This document shows positions 44,190 through 56,285 of a stretch of 64,000 nt of DNA, piece by piece. The notes beneath the pieces are model-generated. The model saw only the letters and a list, made by a program, of their open reading frames with translations. It had not been told where the DNA came from and made no database searches. Source of the DNA: Epiperipatus broadwayi (lineage: Eukaryota; Onychophora; Udeonychophora; Euonychophora; Peripatidae); the NCBI GenBank assembly GCA_028023455.1, contig JAQFVV010000283.1, forward strand, positions 498,001 through 562,000, written 5' to 3'. A program made the translations under genes and the position numbers. The stretch's first letter is position 1, and every line of letters starts with the position of its first letter.

Positions 44190-44510
44190 AGAGATGTTAG
44201 TTGCAATCATCTCATGCCCTCTTCCTGGATGTTGTGGCATTTACTATGGTGAAACCAAAGCCACTGTTAAAAATAGAGCCTTCCAACATAAGGGCACATA
44301 TAAAAGAGCACAGAAAAACAATGACAATTCTTCAATTTTCTTAGAGCACTCAAAAAAATGTCACAGGTTTGAACCCTCCAACCCTATGATAGTTTGCATT
44401 GAGAAAAATGACTGTAAGATCAAGGGAGCATATTTTATTACTAGCAACAATAACTCCATTTACAGGCATGACACTTCCTTTGATATTTCTAAGTGTTGGA
44501 CAAATTAAAC
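44190..44510 (+). pseudogene. PLE copy 4, GIY-YIG endonuclease remnant
   Basis: A 104-codon frame. VAIISCPLPGCCGIYYGETK carries the GIY-like start, a Cys pair and IYYGE in place of YIGE. RAFQHKGTYKRAQKN gives the Arg helix, SSIFLEHSKKCHRFE the His/Cys pair, and KIKGAYFITSNNNSIYRH the C-terminal helix, where the usual Glu is replaced by Gly-Ala. It shares layout with copy 3. No RT is left upstream. It is open but is only the tail of a polyprotein, with the catalytic Glu doubtful. Confidence 0.8.
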
Positions 44511-44564
44511 AATTTACATATTGCATATTACCATCTACACACTATTCCACATTATTTATTTTTG

Positions 44565-44611
44565 TAGCTACGAATATGATGCAATACCCTTGGAAAGCAC
44601 TCAGCTTTTAC
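44565..44611 (+). ncRNA. Hammerhead-like motif after PLE copy 4
   Basis: CTACGAATATGA, then GGAAAGCACTCAGCTT: GAAA, AGC/GCT stem III with a five-base loop, then U at the cut position. It aligns with 31846-31890 (CTATGAATATGA ... GAAAGCAGTGCTA). Stem II is poor here. Confidence 0.35.
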
Positions 44612-46136
44612 TTATTTATTTACTGATTTATAAGAGTACTTTATATAGCTTCTCTTGCCAGTGTCTCAACATGCTTGTAATTTTGTTCTAAAACATATAG
44701 AAAAGTGATAAACTATTCTCCATATGTATGTATTTTAGAAAGCCTCCATCATTATCTGCCTTTGAATGCTGCCAATCAACCATAAAAATATAACCACTAA
44801 TCTTGTATTAATATTGTTGTGGCAACTGATTTATTATTAAAGTGTGAATATTTGATGTTGCAGTCATTTTCTATAATTTAGCCTATTCCAGTAGAGTTAT
44901 ATGCTTAATAAGTTATATACATATAGTGTTTAATTGTGAATTATTATAAATATTCATTAATGAAACAACTATACACTTGCGTATTTACACTTTAGATTGC
45001 AGTTGTACCTTTGCCTGCTACTATTAACAAGTTATAGCTTCTAGTTGGCAAGCACTTCCAGCTGTATTGTGACAGCCTCTCCCTCAAGGTGACACTTCCA
45101 GCTGTACTCTGACAGTTAGTCTCATGTTTGCATTAGGTTCTAGCAGTTTTCCGTTCTGAATGTAGACTTGTCTCATTGCATTACCTGTTCAGCTTTAATG
45201 GTTGATGTCTCTGCAAGAATATGTATTCTGCCTTTCAGCTTTATGGCAGTAGTTCTCTCTGGTAGAACATGTATTCCACATTTCAGCTTTGTGACAGCAG
45301 TTCTCTGACCTTACTTACCTCCAGTTGGATTGACTATTTATTGCCAAATCCCCACCCATAATGGAAACATTCGGATTCAGTGAGCATCATCACCTATTGG
45401 ACCATTCTTTCTATCTGTCTATATACACATTGGTTCATGATGATATTGATCAAGATAAGATGGAATCTGGATTAGTCATTATTTGAAGACAATGCGTAAT
45501 ATGCAATATGTATATACTTCTCCACATTACATTATTTTTACTCCCTTTTCACTTTGATAGCCTTTTTTGTGTCATTCTTTCAATGCCAAAGAAGTGTATA
45601 CCCCCCCCCCCTATTTTTTTATTAATTGCATTTTGTTGTATTACTTATTCATTATTTTATTACGCAAAAAGAATTCTGGTTGATATATCAGTTTAAGACC
45701 CTATATGTTAAATGTTCTATTTCTAGTTGCCATATATGTAGTAAATAACAAGCTTCTTTGGAGTGGATGCCAACTGAATAACAAATGTTTCGTGTACAAT
45801 GATCGGAGATGTCATTTTTCTAGATTTCTTTACATAAAAAAAAAAAAAACAAATCACACATTTTAATGAAAAAAAAAAAAAATAAACAAAAAATAATACC
45901 CCAAAAGTTTTTTGAGGCCTTTTGCCCCATATTCATAGCGGTATATTCAGGGTGTTTATTTGGTTGTTAATTATGTATATATTCTAACAATTTTTTAACA
46001 AACCTGTAAATTAATAATAGCTATTACATTCATAGTGCTGAACATATTTTTATGGAGAAATTAACTGTTTGCACAAGTGGTAATAATAATTCACAAAATA
46101 TATACAATCCACACACAAACTTCTTTGTAAATCTTG
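44612..46136. other. Anonymous sequence with local repeats
   Basis: 45050-45310 holds imperfect repeats of CTTCCAGCTGTA and GTATTCTGCCTTTCAGCTTT. 45600-45611 is a C run. 45837-45885 are A runs. No gene recognised. Confidence 0.45.
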
Positions 46137-46335
46137 ATTTATTATATGAACTATTATAATGTATGATAATATACTCCAACATTTCAACTATATTATTTTA
46201 TAGTCTTTATCAAGGTAACTACCTAAACCTCTTCTAACAAATGAGAATTCACAAATCAGATCCTAATAGTCATGTTAATAAATTTATTAAAATGGCTCTC
46301 TTGGGGTCTGATTTGTGAATTATTGTTATTGTTTG
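46137..46335 (-). repeat. Inverted-repeat segment with hammerhead-like core (copy 4)
   Basis: On the minus strand 46172-46214 reads TTGATAA, A, GACTAT...ATAGTT, GAAAT, GTTGG. It has the same UUGAUAA core as PLE copy 1. Downstream, AATTCACAAATCAGATCCTA pairs with GGGTCTGATTTGTGAATTAT. Confidence 0.55.
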
Positions 46336-46419
46336 CACGTTGGAGTTACCTTCACTATGAAATGTGCATTGACATATGATGAGGTCACTAACTAAAGTTT
46401 TAATTTCTTTTATTTTTAG

Positions 46420-46497
46420 TTCAATCTTCAAGAATTTATGGACGCATGGCAGCAGAGTGTTCCGGAAGGAATGAAAGTGAGCTTAAATCAGCTGCAG
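46420..46497 (+). CDS. DSCC1: DSCC1 (DCC1) internal exon
   Basis: A 78-bp exon in phase 0 at both ends, between TTTTTAG (acceptor, AG at 46418-46419) and GTAGAC (donor from 46498). It encodes FNLQEFMDAWQQSVPEGM followed by KVSLNQLQ. The block WQQSVPEGM and the leucine pattern after it are diagnostic of DCC1. This protein joins CTF8 and CTF18-RFC and helps load PCNA and establish sister chromatid cohesion in the nucleus. In vertebrate DCC1 the next residues are GLAL, consistent with an exon border here. This is the only host exon I can support. Repeats begin 140 bp downstream, so the flanking introns have been invaded. Confidence 0.93.
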
Positions 46498-46636
46498 GTA
46501 GACACAAAGTATTATTTATTTGAAATAGTTTATGAAATCAGTTATTTATTATATTAATATAAAGTTGTGATTATTTATTAAGCACATTGGCAGCATGTAA
46601 ATACTTTAGAGACAGGCTTTAACCTTTATCATATGT

Positions 46637-47140
46637 GCCTTCAATGTTTATAATAGTCAAATGATGTTGTTTTTTTTGACTATAGAGAGACCTCTCAAAA
46701 TGCAACACAAGATGGCAACTTTATAAAGATAAAAATGGCCATCTTATCTTTAACCTAAATTCCCACTTATATAGGCCAATCTGAAACATCTTGATTTGAG
46801 AGTGTGAAGCTATTACTCTCCTCACTTTTTAAGTCCACTATAGTCAAAAGAACAACAACTTTACATTAGTTGATTATAAAGATCATAATATTGACTTGCT
46901 GTAAATCACAAGATTTTACACGAGTTAATGTGTGAAGGATGTGGTGAACTTAAAGAAGTAAAGAGAGTAACAGCTTCATGCTTTCAAATCGAGGTGTTTC
47001 AGATTCGTCTATATAAGTGGGAATTTAGGTTAAAGATAAGATGGCTGTTCTTATTTTTATAAAGTCGCTGTCTTATGTCATGGTTTGGAAGGTTCCCTCT
47101 ATAGTCAAAAAACAACATCGTTTGATTAATATAAACAATC
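46637..47140. mobile_element. Inverted-repeat element with ~180-bp arms
   Basis: Arms such as TTGACTATAGAGAGACCTCT and ACCTAAATTCCCACTTATAT have complements at 47085-47115 and 47010-47030. Internal words TTGATTTGAGAGTGTGAAGC match the insertion at 14511-14925. It lies in the intron downstream of the DSCC1 exon. Confidence 0.88.
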
Positions 47141-48350
47141 AGGTTTTTCTAAAGTAAATTATATTAACTAACGATAACCATCATATATGCCAAGCTTATT
47201 TATTTGTGACATGATAATAGTGTTCAACCGACAACATCATATTGAATCAGTCAGTAACACTAGCCATTAACGCAGAGAAAAAACAAACCAACAACTAGCT
47301 TCAGCGTAGTTAACTATTTCAAAAATATTCAAAGTTATTTTACCAATGTTAAGTTTCTCAAGCCAGTGGCATGGAAGCTTTAGTGCTCTAAGTTTTGAAC
47401 TAAAGCCAGTTAATTGAAATAAGAAATCTTGGTCAGAAACAAGATCAGCAGATATTTGCTGAAGAGATATTACATACATAACAAATGCAGATACTTGTGT
47501 TTTTGGACAAACTGTCACATATTCACTGCTTATTTCACTGTACATTAGAAACTCAGATCAGCTTCATTCTGGTTAGCCTTATGTGCCAAGCAGAATAATT
47601 GGCATATGTGCTGAAAATTCTCGTGTTGGAAATTTTTCCAATCTCATTAAAATCAGGTTATATTCTGTGTTGATGATAGTTTATTCAACATGTAAAGTAT
47701 ATAGAGAGTTATTAAGGCATTTCTATGGAGGAAAAATTTAAAATTTCTGAGAAGTATTCATAATGGCTTTTATTATTTCACATATTCATGAAGGCTGTAA
47801 AATTTTCAGCCCAAATGCAGGCTTAGCAGTCATGCTGGTTTGTTCGTACCAGTTGATGCACTTCATCATCATCACTCTTACTTCACGTAGTTTAGTTCAG
47901 TGATAGAGTGGAAAACTAAAATTCAAAAAATATAGGTTGTAACTAAGCTTTGTCACTTTTAGTATTCAAACTTCATCTAAAATTCTGATCTACAAATCAT
48001 TTGGGTATTTATTATTTTAGTTTTTAATTTGAAACTGGTCCCGTCCTCAATTCCAATATAATGTAGCAATTTATATTCAGTGTTAGTTATATCACAACAA
48101 GTTCAGGTATTTTTATTATAAAATAAGGGATGTCCTTATGACATTAAAATGGTAATATATAAAGGCAAATGTAAAATAAAGTACAGTCCTCTTAATTAAA
48201 CTAATATGTGAACTAATTATATCTTTTTTTATATAATTATATCTTTTGATTTGAACTTTAGAGAACCTACTGGTACATTTCACATATCAAATGTTGAAAC
48301 AGTTAAATAATTATAAATGGATAACACCATACATTAAATATTACCATCTA
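47141..48350. other. Sequence with one unassigned minus frame
   Basis: A 92-codon minus frame at 47267-47545 (contains QISADLVSDQDFLFQLTGF and LPCHWLEKLNIGKITLNIF) is longer and less biased than chance frames nearby. I do not recognise it. It could be a transposase scrap or chance. The rest is anonymous. Confidence 0.35.
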
Positions 48351-48460
48351 GTCTTGCGTTGTTAGCCGAGATTGTATCGCAGCCGCCATGCAGTGTTGGT
48401 TGCAGACGGGTGTGGGTTCGCGTCCCGGCAGATGCTATGACATATGAAAAAAAAAAAAAA
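48351..48460 (+). mobile_element. tRNA-derived SINE, copy 7
   Basis: Flanked by a 15-bp duplication with one mismatch: AAATATTACCATCTA (48336-48350) and AAATATTTCCATCTA (48461-48475). It has GTCTTGCGTTGTTAGCCGAG, GTGTGGGTTCGCGTCCCGGC and CATATG followed by a 17-base A tail. The CpG in the B box is still present, so this is a younger insertion. Confidence 0.95.
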
Positions 48461-49334
48461 AAATATTTCCATCTAAATATCCATTAAAAAATATTGTATT
48501 ATAAAAAAATTAAAAATTTATACTCTTGCTTATTAATGTAAAAAATGATTTTTAAAGCATTCTGTATATATATTCTTCGATTTCTGATATTACTTTTTAT
48601 GTCGCCATCTTCCTAAATACAGATAATTAAAATATTAACTAAAGTTGAAATTTATCTTTTTTATTTCTTGTTTTTTTAATATAATTTGCTGATAATTTTT
48701 TTTGGTTACCAAATCGAATTTTTGAAAAAAATAAATAAGTTAATTGTGTTTTAGTTCAAAGCTAAAATCCTTTCTGCTGTAATGTGTATATATATCTAAT
48801 TATCATTTGTCTGGATTAAATTAAAAAGGAAAATAAATTTCTTCAAGGAAAGAAATCTTTTGTTTTTTTATTTTAATAATGTTATTAACATTTTGAAAAT
48901 AGAATAGTTAATTATTGAATTCAAATTTTATTCATACAGATATCAACAAATAAAAAGTCACATGTTAGATTTATGTTGGTGGGGAGAGGGACGGGAGTAA
49001 TGAAGGATTAAATGTAATGAAAATTTACATTTGATTGCTAGAAAATTCAAACTTAAAAATCAAACTCATATATAAGACTATCAACAAAGGTGTGGGAAGC
49101 TGTTCAATGCTTTTAAGTCACCTAATGAGCAAAGGTTGTTTGTGATATACATGTTTAGTGAGAGATAATGGTGTGGAACCTTTACATTTATACACAGATC
49201 AAGAGTAGATTGACAAATGAATTGGAGAGTCTGCTTAGATAATTAACAGTGCATTATATTTTTAAGCCATTGTTGGAAAGATGTAATAATTTATTAGTGT
49301 TGTTTAAATAAACATTTATTTGTAGCATATATTT
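48461..49334. other. Anonymous AT-rich sequence
   Basis: No feature recognised. A G-rich patch lies at 48980-48996. Confidence 0.4.
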
Positions 49335-49525
49335 TAAATAGTTGAACAAATCCATCTTTTTTTTAAATTACTATAATAGTGGTTATTTTATTTAAATCAG
49401 CCTGGATAAAAGAAAAGAGTTCTGAAAAAGACTATTAGTCAGTCGAAACTATCAGAATAATTAAGTTAAATAAAACAAGCATTGTTATAGTAATAAAGAA
49501 AAATGGATTTGTTTAATTGTTCATA
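49335..49525 (+). repeat. Short inverted-repeat element with hammerhead-like core (copy 5)
   Basis: Arms TTGAACAAATCCATC and GATGGATTT-complement words pair (49338-49397 with 49464-49524). The loop (49418-49462) reads TTCTGAAAA, A, GACT...AGTC, GAAAC, TATCAGAA. Stem I TTCTGA/TCAGAA and stem II are intact; core positions 7 and 8 are changed to A. Confidence 0.65.
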
Positions 49526-50029
49526 ACTTGATCAATGCATGTAGAGGAATAAACAGTGAAAGGAAGAATATAATACCATATATTTTCTAATGTTTTGTAT
49601 TTCCAACATTTTTACTGTGCAAGCAGATGTCCCTATGCTGCAGTTCATTAATTCATTTAAACAATAATAAAATTTATGTTCACTGTCATATAAAAACATA
49701 TTGTATTATAATAGGATATATATATATTTGAAATAAAAAAATTTTCTTTTTTTACTTTTTTTTTTGTTAATTTAAAAAATTAGTATTATGGTTTTATCCC
49801 ATTAATTCAAAATTATATGGCAAAAATTTGTGCTTCAAATATTAATAAAAATTATGAAATTTCTGAATGATAAATAAAATTAGAAATAAAGCACTTAGCC
49901 GTTTATCCATATGAATCTTTTATTATTAACAAGTTTGTAAACAAACACAAATTAATTAACCACTATTATTGTAATATAAATATATTAATTTACTTTATTC
50001 AATAATAATTAACAAAAAGTAGAGGAATA
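49526..50029. other. Anonymous AT-rich sequence
   Basis: No feature recognised. Confidence 0.4.
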
Positions 50030-50790
50030 TATAGAATTAATTCTAAGAGCAGATCTATTCAACTTCTTCTAGAACTATGTACTCTAAACTTGAGTAATCT
50101 TTAGATAATGGATGATATAGTGCTATAATATCTTCTGACTAGTTTTTGTCTTTTTTTCCCCCTCAGCCCTCAGTGAGGATTTGGATTCAAAGCTAATAAA
50201 TTGCACTTGCACATCTGAAAACTATTTTTACTTCTTTGTAGAATTCTAACTGATAGCTTGAAATTCAAGAACCTTAAGGTTTGAATCTCATGCTAGCTTG
50301 CTTGTATGGTTATGTAGCTCTGATTCTAGTTTAATTTCTATATATTTTACAGACCGTAGTATAATTCTGATTGCAGTTCTTTATGTATTCTTTGGCTAAT
50401 AATGTTAACACCAATAACATCATCTGACTTTCTCGTCTACTCATTTATATGCTTCCAAGAGCAAATCTCTTCACCCTATTCTGCAGCTATTGAAAACTTG
50501 AATAATTGATGGATATTAGATAATATAGTGCTACAATATTTCCACTTCAAACTCATTTCTGGAATTTTCCATCACAGAATGGAAAGTTAGAACTTAAAAA
50601 GGTGGCTTTCAGATGCATAAGTTCATTAGTTCCTGAATCCTAATCCTCACTGATGAAGACAAAGGCTAAAATATGGACTCTTAGACAGATTCATCTGGTG
50701 TTTATTGATTTCTTACACTTATAGCAGATAAGATAGCTTTAGAATAAGATTAAGAGATCTGGTCTTGGTAGCATTTGGAATAAAAGTTAT
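50030..50790. repeat. Inverted-repeat element(s), family C
   Basis: Two related segments, 50040-50280 and 50450-50790, share AGAGCARATCTMTTCA, GATAATATAGTGCTAYAATAT and CTSAYTRATGARGA words. They match 29600-30095. Parts are inverted relative to each other. No protein. Confidence 0.6.
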
Positions 50791-51287
50791 ATGGTATTGT
50801 TCTTTGTATAATTTAGTTCCTGTTCTTTCATAGTCTAATTTTTAAAATAAAAAAAATGTATATAATTATATTCTATTTATTTCTTCATATATAATAAAAG
50901 TCTTTCTGTTTCATGTAAAATTCCAAATATAACCATTAAATAATGTTATTACCATGTGCGGTGTATTGCAATGGAAGATTGTCAAACTCTAGAGAGTAAG
51001 ATTCTTAAATTGAGTCCAGATCTAGAACTTCTTATGAACTCCTGAGCAGTGAACCCATTCAATTATTTTTTATTTATTAATGTAATGATTTCTATTGTTA
51101 TAATAATTTTAATTACATTATGTATTATCAATAAACTATATTTGCCCCTTAACTACTTCATGATTCACTTTTAATATTAAATCTCTAAGATAATCACTTA
51201 TATTACAGAATGGAAAAAAATTGACAATTTTGGATACTTGAGGGAGTCTGTCCACACTGTCACCTATTGTTGAATGACAAATCAGCT
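50791..51287. other. Anonymous sequence
   Basis: No gene. AAATTGAGTCCAG at 51014-51026 loosely resembles a B box. Confidence 0.35.
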
Positions 51288-51343
51288 GGATGATATATAT
51301 ATATATATATATTGTAATATATATATATATATATATATATTGT
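51288..51343. repeat. (AT)n microsatellite with TGTA interruption
   Basis: Two AT runs separated by TGTAAT, ending TGTAACC. Confidence 0.95.
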
Positions 51344-54300
51344 AACCTATATAAGGTGATTAAAAAAATTCAAATATAAATAAGTAGTCTATAATGTATA
51401 AGATCATAATATTTAAAATAACGTTGGATTAAATGAAACATACTCCTGGATAGTATAATAGTAAATAAATATTAAAATGATGAGTAGGAATAAATTAAAC
51501 ATATTTCTATAATTAGATTTCTAAAGATATCACAATATCAATAATTAGAGATGATAATGCCTGGAGATTAGTCATTTAAGGTGTCTGGCCTATTTCAAAC
51601 CCTAGTTAGGCAGACATTGTATCCTCAATAAACAAGTAGATCAAACTATAAGCAAGTATTATTCAGAACAAACTATTATAACTCAGGTATATGGAAATCA
51701 AGTGAGTGAGTACACTGGTAACTCAATCAAATATCTCTCAATATATCCAACTGTAGATTTTACTCACTCTTATCTTTTGGTTGGATCTCAAGTGCATGTC
51801 TAAGTGAACAACAAGTGAATGTGGTCTATCTGGGTGCCACTAAGTTAGCTAGACCTAGACAAAGTTATATTTATAACTTTTTCACATGTACCAGGTTTGA
51901 ATCCCTTTGGTACCTTATTTCTTACAAAATGTATGATTTTGATTTTAGACCCATAGCACTGTATGCACTAATATTTAAGTAAACACCTAGGTAACATAAA
52001 ACATCTTTAAACTAAAGTGGAGTATATAAATTTCATTAGACAGAAATCATTTCTTAGATCTTAACATAATAAATGTGTTTCAATATTTTATACATTTTAC
52101 GAGCTCAGATTATATTATTAATTTAGGATGGCAATTCACTCATCCTTGCATGAAATAGATGATGGGATGGTGGTTATAACAATTATTCACAAATGTCAAT
52201 TAAATATCATGAAATTACTTATTTATCTATGGCCTTTAAACATTTATTTATCTCATTAAGTAAAATGTTGATGATGATGATGACGATAATGATAATGGTT
52301 TCAACCACAGCTTTAGGACTAAGCCTATAGTTTCAGAAATTAATAATTGTTGGCTAATCTCAGTATATCTAATTATATCTTAAATAGCTAATATTCGCCT
52401 TGATGATGAATGATCACACTTAAAGAAAATACTCTTAATGAAACAAATTCATATTTATTACTGTATTTCTAACGTATACATGAAATTTCTATATCTACAT
52501 GAAAATTGATATTAACAATAACAACAATAATCATAATCGACTGTTTTAAAATCATATCATTAATTTTAAATTTTTCCCCCTTTCCCGTAAATGTATTTCA
52601 AATTGGATGTCACATTGACCATGATTTTCACTCCACGAGAAAATGTCTAAAAAAAAAATAAATACTCTTTTTTTCTCTCTCTCTTTTCTCTTTCGCACAC
52701 ATATCTTTATAAATCTAACATGTAAAGTAGAATGACAAAAAGATAAATGTTAGTAAACTTGGAAAGAGCAAGTTTTAGAAACAAGTTTTAAATTATTTTT
52801 CTCCACCTCCCTTCTAAGTTCTGAAATGCTATACTTTAACTTAAAGCACAATACTCTAATATTCCTGATATGGCCTATTGTTTTACACTCACACATAGTT
52901 ACATATATGCAACAAGTATTATATTATTATGTATGTGCATGTTTTATCCCCATAATAACAAAAATATTATTTAAAACAAAATAACAATAACAACAAAAAA
53001 AAATATGTTACATATTAATAACATTTCATAACTTTAAGCTAATAGACAATCATAATTTTAGTACATATAAAATCATTAATGAAGCCTATGTTTATCGTTA
53101 TTAAGAAATTCTGGGTTTCAATTGATCTTGGTTGTTTTAAAAGTTCTCTAAACAAAAATATACCACTCTGTTGCTAAAATTTTACTAAGTCTCTGATATC
53201 ATAAAGAAAATATATAAAAGAAAAACTTATATTACCAGTTCTATTCTTTGTAGCGACTTCCAATAATTCAAATTTATCTTTGTTCAATGTCTATATTTTG
53301 CAGCTACCATTTCCGTTTTTTTTTGGAATAATCTCTTTCTTGAGGTGTATAATTATTTGATGATGATGATCCTATTGAGGTTCTTTGCTTTAGTGGACAA
53401 TTTGGAAATCATTATATGAACTTTTCCTCTCTTCCTGTCAAGCATAATTCTTTTAGTGGATGAAGTACAGCAGTTGTTTTTACATTTATAATTTTTCTTG
53501 GGTTTAAACTCAGTTACTGGAACAATTAATTGGACTTGATGATTTAATATTTATCAGTAGATTACTCTTTTTTTTTCTGATCACCTTCAAATGCGGGTGA
53601 ATGTTTTCTTCTTTCTATTTAAAAACATCTTATTTCTCTCAGTCAGTTGAAAGGTGTAGAATATTATTTTTCAGACAAGACATCTTTTCTTTCCTATATG
53701 ATATGCTGGTTCCAGGGTTGCCTGGAAAAAGCCCCACAATGAGACATATATTTTTTTTCTAGCCCGACACCCCCATATTTTTAACCTTCAAAACTTTATA
53801 TTAAAAAAAATGATTTTTTAAAAAAAAAAGGATATCAGGTCAAATTAAAAATCCTTGTCTTTTCTAGTTTCAATATTTTAAAAGTCTCTATATTATCAAC
53901 TGATTTTCCAGACTGCTTTTATATCCGATTTTTTTTTTCTATTTTTGATTACCTCTTTTAACTAAATTTATAACTTATTTTCAACCAAATCGTTTATTAG
54001 CTGGGTAGTACTAAAAATCTCACTATCCTGATTTTTAGACAAACTTTTGTTTTGACAGAAAAAATAGTCTTAATCCTTTTTTACACCTATGTAACATCTC
54101 AAATTTGAGATTCTTTCTTTTGATCTTAAGATGAGACATTTTTAAAATTAGACTTCTCACATCATCTTTAAGTTTTTCAACAGAAAAACAACCCTTATAA
54201 TACAAAATTGTTGAGTAAAAAGAAGAAAATAATTTAACAGATTTTCTTCTTTTTCTTTCAATATTTAATAAATAAAAATGTAGTTTATGTATGCAATGTA

Positions 54301-55136
54301 CACACACACTCATTCAAATTATTTATAAACTGACATTAAAATAATCTAATTGCTAGCTTAGTAATTATAACCCTAATATTTAAAATTAAATCCTTAGCTT
54401 CTAAATCCAAATTACAGTTATAGAAAAGCAAAAATAGAAGTATAGAATAAGATATTAGAATTGATCAAGCATAGGTTAGTTTTAAAGAAAGTTAATATGT
54501 GTAATTTAAAAGTGACTAACTAAATAGCTTTGATAACACACACTGCTTATACATATGCGTTATAACTTTATTTTTTAACAAAAAAAAATTAAATACTGAA
54601 TAATTAACTGCGTGTACTACTCTTTTTGAGTTTTTTTTATCAACACACAAACAATTAAAGAATATAACTGTTGTCCCACTCTCTTTCTGCCTTAAGCTTT
54701 TAAAACTTGATCTTGTAGGGTTTAAACTTGGATGCCCTACAGCTTCCTTTTTATATCAGAATGTGATGATGATTTTTGTTTTACATTTTCTTTTATGTAC
54801 ATTACTACAAATTTAGCTACTGACTAAATTGTAATGGCACAATATATATTGACACACTTAATTATATAAATACTCAATCAAAATGAGAAATTAATATATT
54901 ATAAAACAGTTATTGGTTCTTGTCTTTAAAGTTGTATTGGAAAGTTGTTTAAAAGAAAAAGAATTACAACAACAGTTTGTGAAAATGACTTTAAACTTTA
55001 TATGTGCTAGGGTATTTTATTGAATTATGGGTAATATTTTGCTCTTAAAAAAGTGGAAGTTAGATTGCTATTATTTGTCAACTTGATATGATTATATAAT
55101 GGAATGTAATCAATTAAATATAAATATGGAAACATA
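51344..55136. other. Anonymous AT-rich sequence
   Basis: No gene, RNA or mobile element supported. It holds a GATGAT microsatellite (52268-52292), pyrimidine-rich DNA (52661-52695) and A/T homopolymers (53750-53830). The 92-codon minus frame at 54035-54313 is lysine/leucine-rich with no recognised domain. Confidence 0.45.
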
Positions 55137-55668
55137 ATGGATGAAATTAATGGTAGAATTAAACTTGGTTGGAGTGCTTTTGGTAGAAATAACTTGATAC
55201 TAAAAGGAAATATGCCTATGTATTTGAAAAGAAAGGTTTTTAATAAATGTGTTTTATCAGTTTTTACTTATGGATCTGAGACTTGGACACATAATAGGAG
55301 AGCAATACAGAGACTGTAGACCACTCAAAGAACTATGGAGAGAAGCATGTTAGGAGTAATAAGAAGAGATCGAATATGTAATATATGGGTAAGAGAACAA
55401 ACAGGTGTTACTGATCTCATTGAAAAAATTAAAAGACGAAGAGGAGTTGGGCTGGACATATTGCTAGAAGAGATGATGATAGATAGACAATTGAAATCTT
55501 AAACTGGATTTCAAGAGATTGTAAAAGACCCAGAAAGAGACCACATGTGAGATAGATGGATGAAATAAGAAAGTGTGCAGGGGGATGTGGAAAAGAGAAG
55601 CTAAAGATCGGAGAAGATGGATTGAACTTGGAGAAACCTTGGATTGATAATGGATGATGATGATGAAT
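55137..55668 (+). mobile_element. LINE 3' fragment (RTE/F52C9.6-like)
   Basis: Starts with the RT-distal block MDEINGRIKLGWSAFGRNNL, continues YGSETWTHNRRAIQRL and a stop, then LGVIRRDRICN-like, RPRKRPHVR-like and QWIDNG-like words in other frames. It ends in ATGATGATGATG. It begins exactly at the (T)DGS-MDEI position, so reverse transcription stopped there. Confidence 0.93.
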
Positions 55669-56105
55669 CAGTTATTAGTTTTACTAAAAATGTTTTTCAT
55701 TATGTTGAATAAGGTTTATTTTGTACCTCTTGATAAATTAATATATAATAGTTAATTCTGAGGATGGCAGTGGTATTTGGTTGAAACATTAATTATTGTG
55801 AATAAAAAAATGTTATCCAAAAGAAAATGAAATACTATTTATCTGCATAAATATAGTCTATGTTTATATATGTATGTTCAAATCACTATTTTCATAGATA
55901 ATAAATGGCAGATGTTTAATGTAGAAAACTTCTGATTACTTTATGTGTCTGATTTTTTTTGAATATATACATATATATATTCATAGGTTTTATTGATTTG
56001 TCTTTTTTTATTTACAATACATTTTTTTTTTGAAAGCTTGATTTTTAATTTGAGTTGTATTGATCAGGAAATTAATTAATTTTTTTTTACGGTTTTCTTT
56101 TTCTT
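55669..56105. other. AT-rich sequence with a possible hammerhead-like remnant
   Basis: 55755-55805 reads TTCTGAGGATGGCAGTGG, TATTTGG, TTGAAACATTAATTATTG. The CTGA...GAAAC spacing resembles the motifs above but stem II is weak. Otherwise featureless. Confidence 0.3.
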
Positions 56106-56285
56106 CCTTCTTTTCTTATGTATTGATTTCTATATTTACATATCATAACATTTCCAACCTTCTTATACACTTAACAATACTATTTTTTATACCAAAACTT
56201 TATTCTTACAGTTTCAACTGTCCTGCAGTCATCATCAGATAAAAAATAGTATTGTTAAGAATATAAGAAGGTTGGAAATGGCATA
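56106..56285 (-). repeat. Short inverted-repeat element with hammerhead-like core (copy 6)
   Basis: Near-identical to 12905-13105. Arms CCAACCTTCTTATACACTTA and TAAGAATATAAGAAGGTTGG pair. On the minus strand the centre has CTGATGA, T, GACTG/CAGTT with a five-base loop, and GAAAC (about 56212-56239). Compared with the copy at 13 kb, stem II here has one more Watson-Crick pair. Confidence 0.65.

Noticed and set aside
54035-54313. 92-codon Lys/Leu-rich minus frame
   Set aside because: Composition matches AT-rich chance frames and no motif is recognisable.
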